Source: Acheta domesticus
Lineage: Eukaryota; Arthropoda; Insecta; Orthoptera; Gryllidae
Direction of reading: 5' to 3'
DNA length: 64,000 nt
NCBI GenBank assembly: GCA_031308135.1
Contig: JAHLJT010000631.1
Coordinates: 261,100,925 to 261,164,924, forward strand
Shown here: piece by piece, positions 37,301-45,900 of the stretch
Position numbering within the stretch: position 1 is the first letter of the stretch
How the letters are laid out: the number at the start of each line of letters is the position of its first letter
Program-made: the position numbers and the translations under genes
The notes under the pieces: model-generated
Database searches by the model: none
Seen by the model: only the letters and a program-made list of their open reading frames with translations
What the model was told of the DNA's origin: nothing

Positions 37301-40300
37301 TTGTGAAATTTTCAGATCAAGTTTGACAGATACGGCCATGAGGAATCTAAATGACTCAATTCTGGCGACCGGAGAGAATGTATCAATAAAGTCGATTCCG
37401 GGTCTTTGAGCGAAACCTCGGGCGACTACTCTGGCCTTTCGTCTGTGGATGGATCCATCAGGATTCATCTTGTTACGGAGTACAGTTCTGCAGTCGATGA
37501 CAATATTACTGCTCGGTCTGTTGACTAATTCCCACGTGTCATTGGCAATTAGACACTTGATTTCCGAGTATATTGCATCAAGCCACTCGGATTTGTCGGG
37601 ACCTTTTATAGCATCGTGCATATTTATTTCCGTTGCATTGAAAACAAAGTTATTACTTTGTGATGAATCTTTTTCTTCACAAACGTCATTTTTATTTTTG
37701 TAACTGATAGGAGATAAGTTCACAATTGGCAATATGGGATGCTCACGTTCTGTGTGATCATCGACAAAATTAGTTGTAATCTGATCTTTACTTCCTTGCA
37801 AATTTTCCCATTTCGGTGGACGTCCTCTTTTTCCAGTTTTTACCTTTCTTGGACTTCCGCGTAGTCGGCTTGTTGTAGCGGCGTCATTATTATATTCGAG
37901 ATGTTGAGAGGAATTTGTGTTGTCACATTCAAGAGTAGTAGATCCAATATCACAGCCGATTAAACATTCTGGATTTGGAGGATTTGGATCTATTTCAACT
38001 ATGTTCGGCGAATCTACTTGTAGTTCCTGGTGTATTTTGTTAAACACGTTTTCTCCAGGAAAGAAATCTTCTTCGGACGACTTGTAATCAAATTTGTCTA
38101 AAAATCTCACATCGCGTGATACACGGATTGCTCGTTCATGTGGTATCCAGATACGATATCCCTTATTGCAATCAGAGTATCCAACGAAGTTTCCGCATAT
38201 CCCTTTGTTTTCAAATTTACCTTTACCAGGTGTCTTGTCTAGGATATAAACCTTGGTTCAAAACACACGTAACTTTGAGATATCTGGTCTTTTTCCGTTC
38301 CATTTTTCATATGGAGTTCCCTCGGGCAAGCTCTTTGTAATGCACCTGTTGCGAATATAGTTTGCGGTCGCAACAGCTTCCGCCCAGAAAGAAGAAGGCA
38401 TTCCGGACTCTATTAACATACATCGAGCAGCTTCGACGAGGGTCCGGTTTCGCTGTTCAGCAATCCCATTCTGTTGAGGTGTGTGCGGCGTTGTGAACCG
38501 TTGTTGGATTCCTGCGTCCTTAAGAATTGTTTCCATTCTCTTATTAACATATTATTTCTCGTTATCAGATAAAATCGCTTTGATTTTATAACCTGTTTGG
38601 TTTTCGGCAAAATTTTTATATTCAACAAATTTTTTAACAGCTTCAGATTTTTCGCGAATAAAGTAAACTTGACACCAACGACTGTAATCATCTATGAACG
38701 TGATGAAATATCGTTTACCACCTTGTGAATATGTTCTCATTGGTCCACATATGCCTGAATGAATCAGCTCCAGGGGTCTTGTCGATGACTCTTCGCGTTT
38801 TGTGAACGGAATTCTTGTGATTTTTCCAGCGAGACATGTTTCGCACTTACTTGAGTCAAATAAGTCCTCGAATTCCTGTCCGATGACATCTTGGCTCTTG
38901 AGCATCAGTTTCATGTCAGTGGAGTTGAGATGTCCAAGTCGAGCGTGCCAACTTTTCATTGAATTCTTGTTAGCTGCTGACTCCGTATTCACAAATGCAA
39001 GTTGGTTGTCTTCTTCCAAATAGAATAAGTCCCCAATTCTTTTTGCGATGAGTTTAACCTCGTTGTCTGAGTTGTAGACGATTGCACGTTCCCTTTCGAA
39101 TGTCTGTCTCAAGTTTTGATCGACGATTTTGGCAACTGAAATTAAATTATTTTTCAGATCAGGTACATACAAAGTGTTTCTCAGCGACACTCCTTCACAT
39201 GCATTTCCCGCTATTGAGAATTGTACGTCACCCTTCGCCTTTACTTCTGTAACAATCATCAGCGAGTATTAACTTACTTACGGTTTTATATGCGTGCTCG
39301 AATGCGCTCTTGTTGCACATGTGGGAGGTACAACCACTGTCAATACACCACAATTTACCTGTGTGATTTGAATTCTCGTTGGAACTCTCGACTGACAGAC
39401 ACAAATAACCCTTTTCAGTTTTGTTTTCTGATGTTTTAATCAATTTCTTCTTCAGAAAACATTCGGCTTCTTTATGACCTTTTTTATTGCAGAAATTACA
39501 CTTTATTTTCAATTTCAAATTCTTTTGAGTTCGCTCAGCTTTGAAATTGGTTGTAATGTCTCTAGGTTTCTTGAAGAAACGTTGATTATTTTTCACAATC
39601 ATAGCGGTTGTCGACCCGTCGTCGTTCTTCAGTTTTCGAGCGTTGTGCTCTTCCAAAATCTTAACCTTGAGCGTCTCAGCGTCCGGTAGATCATCACGAC
39701 ATTCTATAGCACATCGAAAGTTGTCGTAGCTTTCAGGAAGGCTGTACAGCATCATGTTGGCCAAACAATCTCCGTTGATGTCCACATTCATTGCCTGCAA
39801 TTTGTCAACAGCATCCAAGAATCCAGCTAGATGTTCCTTTAGATTATCACCGTCTTTCATTTTATGTTGCGTCAGGCGTTTCAGTAAATGTCGCTTTACG
39901 CACGGGTCCCTTTGAAGCGTAAATGGACTCCAATTTAAGCCATACCTCACGGGATGTCACACAAGTTCTGACTTGCTTCAGTTCAGAGGGATTGATTGAC
40001 AAAATCAAATCCGCCCTTGCCTTGCGGTCGGCTTTTATCCAAGCCGCTTTCAAGGTGCCAGCTTCTAGCTCGGCGGTATTGCCTGTCGGTTCTGGAGGTT
40101 CGGAAATTTCTCCTGAAACATATCCCCATGTCTCATTTTTATTAGTAAAGCTTCCGCTTGTATAGCCCACGTGTCATAGTTATCACTTGATAACATTTCC
40201 AGTCTTGTTGCGTGCGTCATTTTCAAGTTCGCTTATTGTCAGACTTTTACGTTTAATGACTTTTTTTTTTTAATATTGTCCTTTTCTTCACGTTTAAAAA

Positions 40301-43300
40301 TCTTCTTATCAATGCGAATCGCACGTACTGGGGCGCATAACCTGTTAGAAATAACTATTGCTGTATAATGACACACGAATGACTTATAATGAGAACATGT
40401 TATTTTCGTAATACATACAAAACATAAGTTTGTTAGAACAAAAGACATACATTTTTAAGACAATCCCAAGGCGACGCAAAGCCATCTGCAATTGCAATTA
40501 GCATAGAAATTGAACATACTGACAGTAAATGATGTGATTTTTTCTTTCTTTTTCGCAACTGAGTATAATGTATTTATATGCTATCAATAAAGGATTATAA
40601 TATGCTTTAATATGAAGTTTTAGACACATAATAAATAATATTATAAGGTCAAATAGAAATCTGACCGAAATTTACAACATTGGAAATTGAAGGTATACCA
40701 ATACCGAAGCACAGTGAATCTTAAATATCGCAATGACACTTCCACGAGTCCCCACAAAGCACAGCTGGTAGCCTTTGATGGTGCAACGATGTACTCATTT
40801 TTTAATAAAGGGAGGAAAATGGTATTTCTACTGTAAGAAGAAGAAAATGGCAAGTTTACATTTTCCCAAACTCAATAAAATGTTATTGGCAGTTCATAAT
40901 GATTTCCAACTAATATTTTTGAAATTTATTTATTTAGGAAATAATAGAAAGAGTGTTCAAGAAACGAATTTACAATTAAAAATATACGGAGAATTCCATA
41001 CTTCGATGTGTAAGATATTAAAAGAAGAGAAAAAATTACGCTTATTGTAGAATGAGAAAGTGTGAAATTTTAAAGGAGAATGATGTAAAATAAACCAATC
41101 ATCGTGAAGCTACCTCTTACGCCTGTGTTACATGAGCTTTGCGTTGCGTTGACGCGCGTCACCGAACGCTGATGACGTCACACATCACATAACGCCCGTC
41201 GTAGATGAACACTATCTTACGCGAAATGGCACAGGAGCGCAATTGGCGACGTGCATTGTGCCCACAGCTCAAGCAAGACTGTACAAGCGCGTTAGCAACA
41301 ACGCACGTCGCCAAGAGCGCTCGTGTGTCGTTTCGCATAAGATAGTGTCAGTATACCCATTAAGCAGTGGCGTAGCCCGAGTTTTGGCTTAGGGTATGTA
41401 ACTGAGAAAATAATTTAAAACTCCCAATTTTCCTCATTCACCAATACCATTTCTGTCACTTTGGTCAATTAGAGCACACAAATAATTTGTATATTTAAAA
41501 TAAAAACTGATCCAGTAAAAGTAATAATGGCTTGCATACTTCATGTAGTTTACTGTTTGAAAGTTAGAAAAAGTTGACGTAAGTTCACGACCTAGCAAAA
41601 TATAAATGTGTGTCCTCATACTTTAATAATAAGAGATCTATCAAACACAATGATTTTCAAAATTGCCCAATTCATATAATTTCAAACCCATTAGAATTGA
41701 CCTAATTTATAAAATGGGAAGCAATGATCTACAATAAAAATACAGGAAAGAAAATCAGTCAATTTACAGACATGTAATGAAAAACAGTTGACAGTTGACC
41801 TTTGCTGCTTACATCAAGAGTTTCATCCAGTATAGAGGAGACAAAAGAGGCTTTAGAAATTTCATTTTTAATTTCCGGGAACATTACCATGCTCACACTT
41901 GAAATCCAATCAATTTGAATTTCTGGCGAGATTGCACAAATCACTGGAATTTTCCATATCATCCTTGTCAGTTTTATCATATTTCATTATTTCACTTATA
42001 TATTCCATGTAATTTTCTCTATTTCATGATCCCCTATTTTCATTATGGCTAGAAAATACAAGCCCTTGTCTCACAAAAAAGCCTACAACTCAAATGAAGT
42101 GTGAGAGAATTTCCCTATTTTCCCTTATATCACTGTTGTATTGCTCAACAAAGCCTGTTTTGGCTGTTTAAATAAAATTCTATCCTCTCATATTTTTTTC
42201 AAATATTTTTAACTGTTTCTCATGTGCTACAATTTGTCCATGGTACAAAAATACAACCCCATAATTATGTAGGCACTTTGGATCGTATTGTGCTCACCAT
42301 TCCAGGGCACAGATGTGGATTACAGTCACATTCACTTGTGCATTCAGCCTGCACAGTCCCTAACATAAATTGGCTTCAGATATAATTATAGTTGCTAAAT
42401 GCATTAAAATAAGGTAATCAAACTTAAATAAAATGACAGTGTTCATTAATTAATCTCGTTCTCTTACAAACACCGAAGAGAACAATGAAGTTTCGTAAAA
42501 CAACAGCTTTTTCGTAGGCATCCTGGATGTAATGGGTCACTGTACATCTGATTCACAGCGCAGGCTAGGTTGCATTTCAGATTGATTTATTCATCCTTGT
42601 GAAGAATCGAATTCTCAATAGCTCAATGTTTGAAATATAATGAAATATTTTGTAGTAGAAAAAGAAAATAACAAATGGACAATTTACAATCATTTTAAAA
42701 TAACAATAGCTGATATTGTCAGGGAATGTAACACATCATCCACATCCATGGACGCTAGCCCCTGCCATTAAGTGACTCATATGAGCAGGCATCAATGCAG
42801 CTGGCGTCATCAGCGTTAGGGGACGCGCGTCAACGCAACGCTCGAGTGACAGAGACCTTATATTCTTCTACCAATGCACGTTGGTCATTTTTCCCACCTT
42901 TTTTAAATACCTCTCAAATGTCATATGAAAATTTGTGTAGGCCTAGCTGCTCTAAAATGATTTTCACTGTATCTTTTAGTCTTCCTGTAACATTTCATAA
43001 CTTTTTATAATTTCACACCATTTCAATAATCTTTCTGTTATGGCCATTTTTTACATGACAAGGTGGTGGGAAAGTGCAGTGACAGTGCCCGTTGTGCACC
43101 ATGCATAGTGTTTTCCAATCAGTGTTGTGGCAAATAGACTGTTGTAATTTGTGGGAAAATTGAAATTGTACCATCGTAAAAGCAGGGTATTTATAGTATT
43201 ATGAATATATGAAAACTGGTGGGACTGGCAAGAAATGTTGTAAATGCTGGGAAAATGTACATTGTGGGGACTTAAAAGCGGGTTTTTACTGTATAGGTAC

Positions 43301-45468
43301 ATTAACGGCACAAACTGAAAGTATCTTTATTTGATCTTAATTAAATCAAATCTTTTCACTTGTTTGCTTCATACATGTTTCGTTACCAATTTCTCTTGAA
43401 CTTTCTCCGGAGTTTGTGCTCTGTCTAAACTTGAATCTGCATTGTCCATTGTCTCCAAGTGTTGTAATGCATCCTTGACTCCTTTCAATGTCGCTTGGAC
43501 TGTTGAAACACCATCCCACTTTCGAAAGGCCCTTTTACTCACCTATTAAAATACAAGATTCTTTTGGTTTGACATAAGTGGCTAATGAAACTGATCACCT
43601 TTCTGCGCCGTGCAATGAGTTTCACCAGGCTGTGGGACTGTAGCAGTTGAACACTTTCTGTCGCCTACGTAGAACACCACACGATTTGTCCTGTGGATTC
43701 TAAGTAACATCATGCTTGAATCTGAAACAAACAGTTGTGCCACACTGCTGCCAGTTGTAGCCCTTACAGGTCACAGCCTTTGTTTCCACAGTGTAGCTGA
43801 GTGGCACACGGTCATCAGTAAAGTCCCTATTCTTGCTCTGCTACCTCCACCTCAGGAGAGACTTACTTGATGATGACTTTTGGCCGACGATGGGTGATGC
43901 AAGTCCGAGAGTACTGCACTGATTGAAATGGATTCTATAATACTCTTCGTATCAGTTTTGAATATTTTCTTCGTTATAGTACAGCTTCAAAAAAAATAAT
44001 TGAAAAAATATTTTCATTAAAATCGGCAACAAATTACAACTTACAAGAATTTACAATTATAATTAACAATAATTTACTATAACAATTATAATAATTTACA
44101 TCTTGTAACTTTGTTTTAAAAAATAAACTAAATTAATTATTTTGATATTTTAGTACAGGCCTCGAAAAAATAATTATTTCAGCAACTGTTGAAAAATGAA
44201 AAAAAATAAATATCAATGTTACGTAATGCGTAACTAATATACCCCTAACCCTATGTAACGCTGCCTCAGACTCCCTTCCTCCCTCCCTCTGTTGTGTTAT
44301 TTAATTTACAGACGACCCCTTAAAATTTGTGGCACAGAGGTGATATATTTTTTTCAGGAGGGAATTAATTTCCAGGATGTTGCATTTCCTATGTTTACTA
44401 TAGCCAAGGTTCTGAGTTCACTGTAACCAAATCTTGTATTTGTAACGGAGGTGAAATGGTACCAATTCGCTATAACCAAGAGTTCACTATAACTAGATTC
44501 AACTATTGTTAATGTTAAATGGATACATTGTTATTGTCATTTGCTTGCAATGTTTTAGCTCAACAATAATTTCAGTTTTATTATGTAAATGTATGTAGAG
44601 ATGACAAAAAAATGAATACATTTGTTCAGAAACATCAAATGTTTTCAAAAAAGATTCTCATGATATAAATAAAATTTCCAGTATCTATTTATTTGTGAAT
44701 TGCTCCCAATCAACAGCTATTGACCACTGTCATTGTTGTCCCTAGGCGGCACAAAACCATTTGCTGTTCTCAACCTTCCTCCCCTCCTTTACTTTTTTTT
44801 ATTATTTTGTAGATGGTAATATTGTTAAACTGTAGGTTGAACCTTGACTACATAGATTAGAAATTTAAGATAACAGTTGAATTTAATGCCGAATATACTT
44901 GAAATTAATATTGACAGGTTATATATCACATAAGAACTAGGACATTTTACTTAAAAATGGTTCACCATATTTAAAACATCAATGTTTTTTGTCAATGTTT
45001 CATTGACATTTTGCTGTCACTAGATGTAATACTAAGTATGTATACTTATAGTTAGTGTTAATACATTATTATACATTATTATTGTCATTTGCTTGAAGAG
45101 TTAGTGCTCAGCAATAATTTCACTATTTTATGACTCTTTTTCTAGGTCGAACTGTTCAGTGCAGCCATGACAAACCTCCATTGGATTTGCGCAAACTTTG
45201 TGAACGATTGCGAAGACGCAGAAAAGAGAGATCAAGTGGACTCCCAGATACTACTAATACACTGCCAATTTGTCCCAAATGTGAAAATAGTATAGAAGAT
45301 GAATATGATGGTTGCCTTTGCTTAGAACCTGATGCAGCTCCTTCTCGTGCTGGACAGTTTCCTATTGCCGCCTATGATCTTTTGCAGAAGTTATTGGATC
45401 TGAATCCTGTTACTCGCATCTCTGCAGAGGAAGCTTTGCAGCACCCTTTTCTTGAAGGTGGATGTTAA
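18546..45468 (+). CDS. CDC7: CDC7 kinase (DBF4-dependent kinase), whole gene
   Basis: CDC7 is the catalytic subunit of DDK; with DBF4 it phosphorylates the MCM2-7 helicase in the nucleus to fire replication origins. Coding runs 18,615-18,707, 19,316-20,063, 20,561-20,798, 20,905-20,998, 21,086-21,228, 21,318-21,429, 25,296-25,601, 25,676-26,002, 29,342-29,585, 30,301-30,450 and 45,146-45,468. All joins use GT-AG sites and give one 925-residue frame. Seen: acidic non-conserved N-tail (1-~285), glycine loop GVGTFSSV (~307-314), lysine in FAIK (338), RELKYL glutamate (352), HRDVKPSN (423-430), DFG (444-446), GTPGFRPPE (~750-758), VDMWAAGVI, LRKLCERLR and HPFL near the end. It is longer than the human protein (574 residues), mostly through the N-tail and the kinase insert. 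The start is the first ATG of exon 2; a second in-frame ATG lies six codons on. Confidence 0.95.
19316..20063 (+). CDS. CDC7: CDC7 exon 3 (acidic N-terminal tail)
   Basis: Acceptor GATTACAG, donor AAA/GTAAGT; 249 codons plus one base (phase 1). The sequence is rich in E, D, S and N with no recognised domain, as usual for the poorly conserved CDC7 N-terminal extension. The frame appears open past the donor only to a TGA seven bases on. Confidence 0.85.
20561..20798 (+). CDS. CDC7: CDC7 exon 4 (kinase glycine loop)
   Basis: Begins after TTTAATAG. It encodes ELAKYFHLHKKIGVGTFSS, the first kinase strands, the catalytic lysine in KFAIKHL and the helix glutamate in ARELKYL. It ends with donor AGG/GTGAAT in phase 2. 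Confidence 0.95.
20905..20998 (+). CDS. CDC7: CDC7 exon 5
   Basis: Begins after ATTTCAG and encodes GKDNVIGVDLSIRNGDCVV and the hinge region FIMPYLPHKRFS. Donor is AGT/GTAAGT. Confidence 0.95.
21086..21228 (+). CDS. CDC7: CDC7 exon 6 (catalytic loop)
   Basis: Begins after CTTCACAG. Contains VIHRDVKPSNFLYN, the catalytic loop with aspartate 425, lysine 427 and asparagine 430. Donor AG/GTAGTA, phase 2. Confidence 0.95.
21318..21429 (+). CDS. CDC7: CDC7 exon 7 (DFG motif)
   Basis: Begins after TTTTGCAG and encodes RYLLVDFGLSQ with the magnesium-binding DFG, then a basic stretch (KKRKRQED) that starts the long kinase insert. Donor GAG/GTAAAA. Confidence 0.95.
21734..22606. mobile_element. piggyBac-like MITE, 873 bp
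   Basis: TTAA flanks at 21,730-21,733 and 22,607-22,610. The left end CCCTTTGTTGCAC is mirrored at the right by GTGCAATGAAGG. Each subterminal region holds a small palindrome (GCTTTGCAGATATGCAAAGC and CTTTGCGTATATGCAAAG). No transposase frame. The TTAA target and CCCTTTG start fit piggyBac. Confidence 0.8.
22279..22327. repeat. CA/TA microsatellite
   Basis: A run of (CA)n followed by (TA)n within the piggyBac-like MITE. Confidence 0.9.
22690..22910. mobile_element. Decayed palindromic TA MITE
   Basis: Shares TTTGTCCCTCAAGG and TCGCATGATTGCATC-like text with the family copy at 56.3 kb, and ends GTGCTTGAGGAGCAAAGTTA. It is the most diverged of the five copies; the ends are partly unrecognisable. 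Confidence 0.7.
23008..23523 (+). mobile_element. tRNA-derived SINE, 516 bp, intact
   Basis: The head resembles a tRNA gene: A box TAGCTCAGTGC (23,019-23,029) and B box GGTTCGAGTCCC (23,072-23,083) give an internal polymerase III promoter. The 3' end is a short AATCAATCAATAAAT tail. A nine-base duplication, AATGAATGG, flanks it (22,999-23,007 and 23,524-23,532), consistent with target-primed insertion. A second copy lies at 17,147-17,785. The LINE partner is unknown. Confidence 0.88.
24940..25085. repeat. Short palindromic element
   Basis: GGCTGTCTGAGTGA and GTTGGCTGAGGGGCTGA on the left are mirrored by TCAGCCTCTCAGCCAAC and CACCTGGACAGCC on the right, with a ~50-base loop. Probably a small MITE in CDC7 intron 7. 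Confidence 0.6.
25296..25601 (+). CDS. CDC7: CDC7 exon 8 (kinase insert)
   Basis: Acceptor TTTTCAG, donor AAG/GTATGT, 102 codons in phase 0. Low-complexity, basic, serine- and glutamine-rich sequence belonging to the insert between DFG and the activation segment. It contains VKRLKLND, a possible nuclear localisation patch. Confidence 0.88.
25676..26002 (+). CDS. CDC7: CDC7 exon 9 (kinase insert)
   Basis: Acceptor TTTGATAG, donor CAG/GTAAGC, 109 codons in phase 0. Continues the unconserved kinase insert (EKDMNIRKKLFPTNN, many S, P and T). No motif recognised. Confidence 0.85.
26193..29233. repeat. 3-kb tail-to-tail foldback filling CDC7 intron 9
   Basis: The left terminus ACTAGTGGTGCTACAGAATG is mirrored by CATTCTGTATCACCACTAGT at the right. 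The two arms are inverted copies of the ~1.5-kb family seen at 53-60 kb, meeting near 28,035 (TATGGGAAAGTGA). Arms share for example TGGCACAGACTTTC/GAAAGTCTGTGCCA and AAATTTTTTCTTCAAAC-type modules. A separate hairpin insertion sits at 27,068-27,392. The intron (26,003-29,341) is essentially this repeat. Confidence 0.75.
27068..27392. mobile_element. Hairpin insertion with 16-bp flanking duplicates
   Basis: TACTAAAATTTTTATT occurs immediately before (27,052-27,067) and after (27,393-27,408). Inside, ATTATAGACAATCACTTAT and TTTAAAGGAAACA are mirrored by ATAAGTGATTGTCTATAAT and TGTTTCCTTTAAA around a loop near 27,190. Related repeat copies at 6.4 and 61.9 kb lack the insert. The class is unknown because a 16-base duplication is unusual for a DNA MITE. 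Confidence 0.7.
29342..29585 (+). CDS. CDC7: CDC7 exon 10 (insert end and activation segment)
   Basis: Acceptor TGCCTAG, donor ACAG/GTAAAA, phase 1. It ends the insert with a cysteine cluster (CFCKGMPQVCNIC) and gives the activation segment APRAGTPGFRPPEVL, where the family usually has an APE-type glutamate. Confidence 0.93.
29586..30300. other. CDC7 intron 10
   Basis: A 715-bp AT-rich intron. I see no repeat or gene in it. Confidence 0.7.
30301..30450 (+). CDS. CDC7: CDC7 exon 11 (C-lobe)
   Basis: Begins after TTGACAG. Encodes VDMWAAGVIMLCILSGCYP and the following helix (ITGLAEIMTVFGSNRIKE). Donor TTG/GTGAGT, phase 1. Confidence 0.95.
30928..31153. mobile_element. Small MITE, 226 bp
   Basis: Inverted ends ATGAGGTGCTTGGAATTAG and CTAATCCTAAGCACCTCAT (17 of 19 match). 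No coding frame. Superfamily not determined. Confidence 0.6.
32228..34835 (-). mobile_element. pogo/Tigger-family transposon, 2.6 kb, decayed
   Basis: Ends TAGGGTAGAGCACATAGTG and the mirrored TTGTTACCCTA, each with TA outside (32,226-32,227 and 34,836-34,837). Both subterminal regions carry many copies of AGTGATGGGCAC or its mirror (near 32,245, 32,430, 32,472, 34,228, 34,249, 34,379, 34,430, 34,790). The minus strand keeps pieces of a pogo-type DDE transposase. It lies in CDC7 intron 11, antisense to the gene. Confidence 0.72.
33180..33860 (-). pseudogene. pogo-type DDE transposase remnant
   Basis: Minus-strand frames give ALNPNATRIFQPADLPFQPI and VWKNAE (33,850-33,735), then after a frameshift FAPVLEKVERTIKPETFQNG with FRACRF (33,700-33,615), then IEEFFVLYKLCDELSEEAEM near 33,480. 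These match the order PNATHILQPLD-like, then the P-x-NGF-AC-F-P segment, seen C-terminal to the catalytic DDE region in Tigger/jerky-type transposases. Several stops and shifts are present, so it is dead. The + strand frames at 32,858-33,528 are shadows. Confidence 0.65.
35653..35831 (+). mobile_element. pogo-like end interrupted by copia
   Basis: ACAGTCAGCTCCGGTTGTTG at about 35,654 resembles the pogo-type ends in this window and is followed by TGTGAACTTATGG, like AGTGAACTTGG in the 7.6-kb element. The copia insertion begins at 35,832. No matching right end was found beyond the copia element. Confidence 0.4.
35827..35831. repeat. Copia target-site duplicate, left (GTAAA)
   Basis: Five bases GTAAA directly before the left LTR, repeated at 40,525-40,529 directly after the right LTR. 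Five-base duplication is standard for Ty1/copia integrases. Confidence 0.95.
35832..36016 (-). repeat. Copia LTR (3' LTR), 185 bp
   Basis: On the + strand it starts TGTTAGAAATAACT and ends CATACTGACA. Compared with the other LTR it has TTTT for TT near 35,873 and AAAAA for AAAA near 35,935; the rest is the same. Confidence 0.95.
36017..36025 (-). other. Copia polypurine tract
   Basis: Minus strand reads GAGGGAGGG immediately before the 3' LTR, the expected primer for plus-strand synthesis. Confidence 0.85.
36047..40220 (-). pseudogene. Copia gag-pol polyprotein, broken
   Basis: The start is the ATG at 40,220-40,218 (MTHATRLEMLSSDNYDTWAI). Seen in order: gag with a CX2CX4HX4C knuckle (CNFCNKKGHKEAEC, ~39,490), protease WCIDSG (~39,350), integrase zinc region HARLGHL...CETC (~38,900), integrase core, reverse transcriptase with YVDDM (~36,965), and RNase H ending in ADVLTKPLP. 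Defects: shifts near 40,136-40,140 (A run), 39,886 (T run), 39,250, 37,030-37,070 and 36,490; stops at 38,552-38,554 and 38,258-38,260. The first integrase aspartate is glycine (GGC, 38,753-38,755), and the second aspartate motif is disrupted beside the first stop. Not functional as written. Confidence 0.93.
40328..40342 (-). other. Copia primer-binding site
   Basis: Directly inside the 5' LTR the minus strand reads GGTTATGCGCCCCAG. It is close to the complement of the anticodon arm of initiator tRNA-Met (CTGGGCCCATAACC), the half-tRNA priming known for Drosophila copia, with one substitution and one extra base. Confidence 0.65.
40343..40524 (-). repeat. Copia LTR (5' LTR), 182 bp
   Basis: Same ends as the partner LTR and followed by the target duplicate GTAAA at 40,525-40,529. 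Confidence 0.95.
41365..42764 (-). mobile_element. hAT transposon, 1.4 kb, decayed
   Basis: A perfect eight-base duplication CCATTAAG flanks it (41,357-41,364 and 42,765-42,772). Ends are CAGTGGCGTAGCCCGAG and, on the minus strand, CAGGGGCTAGCGTCC. The minus strand keeps transposase pieces. Confidence 0.88.
41759..42330 (-). pseudogene. hAT transposase remnant
   Basis: Minus-strand frames give FVRQGLVFSSHNEN followed by NYMEYISEIMKYDKTD, and further on SKASFVSSILDETLDVSSKG with QLSTVFHYMSVN. These fit the L-A-F-R-GH segment and the DETTDIS-QL block at the start of the catalytic region in hAT transposases related to ZMYM1/TTF types. Stops and shifts separate the pieces and the C-terminal dimerisation region is missing. 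Confidence 0.7.
43310..44515 (-). mobile_element. Second, diverged pogo-like element
   Basis: Read on the minus strand it follows the element at 7,603-8,504: ATAGTGAACTC, AGTCTCTCCTGAGGTGGAGG, CCACTGTGTTTC-like text and AGAGCACAAACTCCGGAGAA occur in the same order. Its outer end near 44,515 has lost the CAGTC start. Boundaries are approximate. Confidence 0.55.
45146..45468 (+). CDS. CDC7: CDC7 exon 12 (C-terminal, stop)
   Basis: Begins after TTTCTAG with one base carried over. Encodes LRKLCERLRRRRKERSS, a short insert with CPKC and CLC cysteines, then FPIAAYDLLQKLLDLNPVTR and EALQHPFL, the typical kinase end. Stop TAA at 45,466-45,468. Confidence 0.95.
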
Positions 45469-45900
45469 AGCTGCTTTTGAGGAAAATAATCTGCAATATT
45501 TGTTGAAAATTTAATGAGCTTCACAAATTGCAATTTTAATATTTTTTAAAATAATTAATTGGCTTTATTTACCACATTTTAAAAGTTGTGGACAATATTG
45601 TGAACTCTGATCAAAAAATGTTTGTAGACTACATAATATTGGTGTTGCATGGGCCCATTCAATACATTGTTGTGTATTGAATTCAATATTTTGTTGTGTT
45701 TATTACTATTTGTAAGGCTCCATAAGTAAAGTGTTTAATATGCAAATTCATATAGCAAGACTTGAATATATTTTATGTGTTAAAAGAAAGTGCCATAAAG
45801 AGAATTATATTAATGTTCCTTTTTTAACATTTTAAAAAATTGTGATCCTTATTCTCCAAGAGAGGTCTGACAATAAAAAGGAGAAAATAATATTTTATAA
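45469..45900 (+). other. CDC7: CDC7 3' UTR (end uncertain)
   Basis: AT-rich sequence after the stop. AATAAA at 45,872-45,877 is a candidate polyadenylation signal; others lie near 46,830 and 47,006, so the transcript may be longer. Confidence 0.5.

Larger units (their letters stand above)
35832..40524 (-). mobile_element. Ty1/copia LTR retrotransposon, complete but frame-broken
   Basis: 4,693 bp with two LTRs, a five-base target duplication (GTAAA), a polypurine tract and a primer-binding site, transcribed on the minus strand in CDC7 intron 11. Domain order gag, protease, integrase, reverse transcriptase, RNase H defines Ty1/copia. The LTRs differ only by three inserted bases and no substitutions that I can find, yet the polyprotein has several frameshifts and two stops. 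Confidence 0.95.
41120..42857. mobile_element. PIF/Harbinger-type MITE carrying a hAT
   Basis: Flanked by TTA at 41,117-41,119 and 42,858-42,860. Inverted ends share TTGCGTTGACGCGCGTC and AACGCTGATGACG. A second inner hairpin pairs CACTATCTTACGCGAAA (41,209) with TTTCGCATAAGATAGTG (41,330). Without the hAT inserted at 41,365-42,764 the element is only about 330 bp. Confidence 0.75.
30451..45145. other. CDC7 intron 11, 14.7 kb, transposon sink
   Basis: Contains at least six mobile elements listed separately (30.9, 32.2-34.8, 35.65, 35.8-40.5, 41.1-42.9, 43.3-44.5 kb). Stretches 31,160-32,225, 34,840-35,650, 40,530-41,115 and 44,520-45,145 are AT-rich with no gene I can support. Confidence 0.7.
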
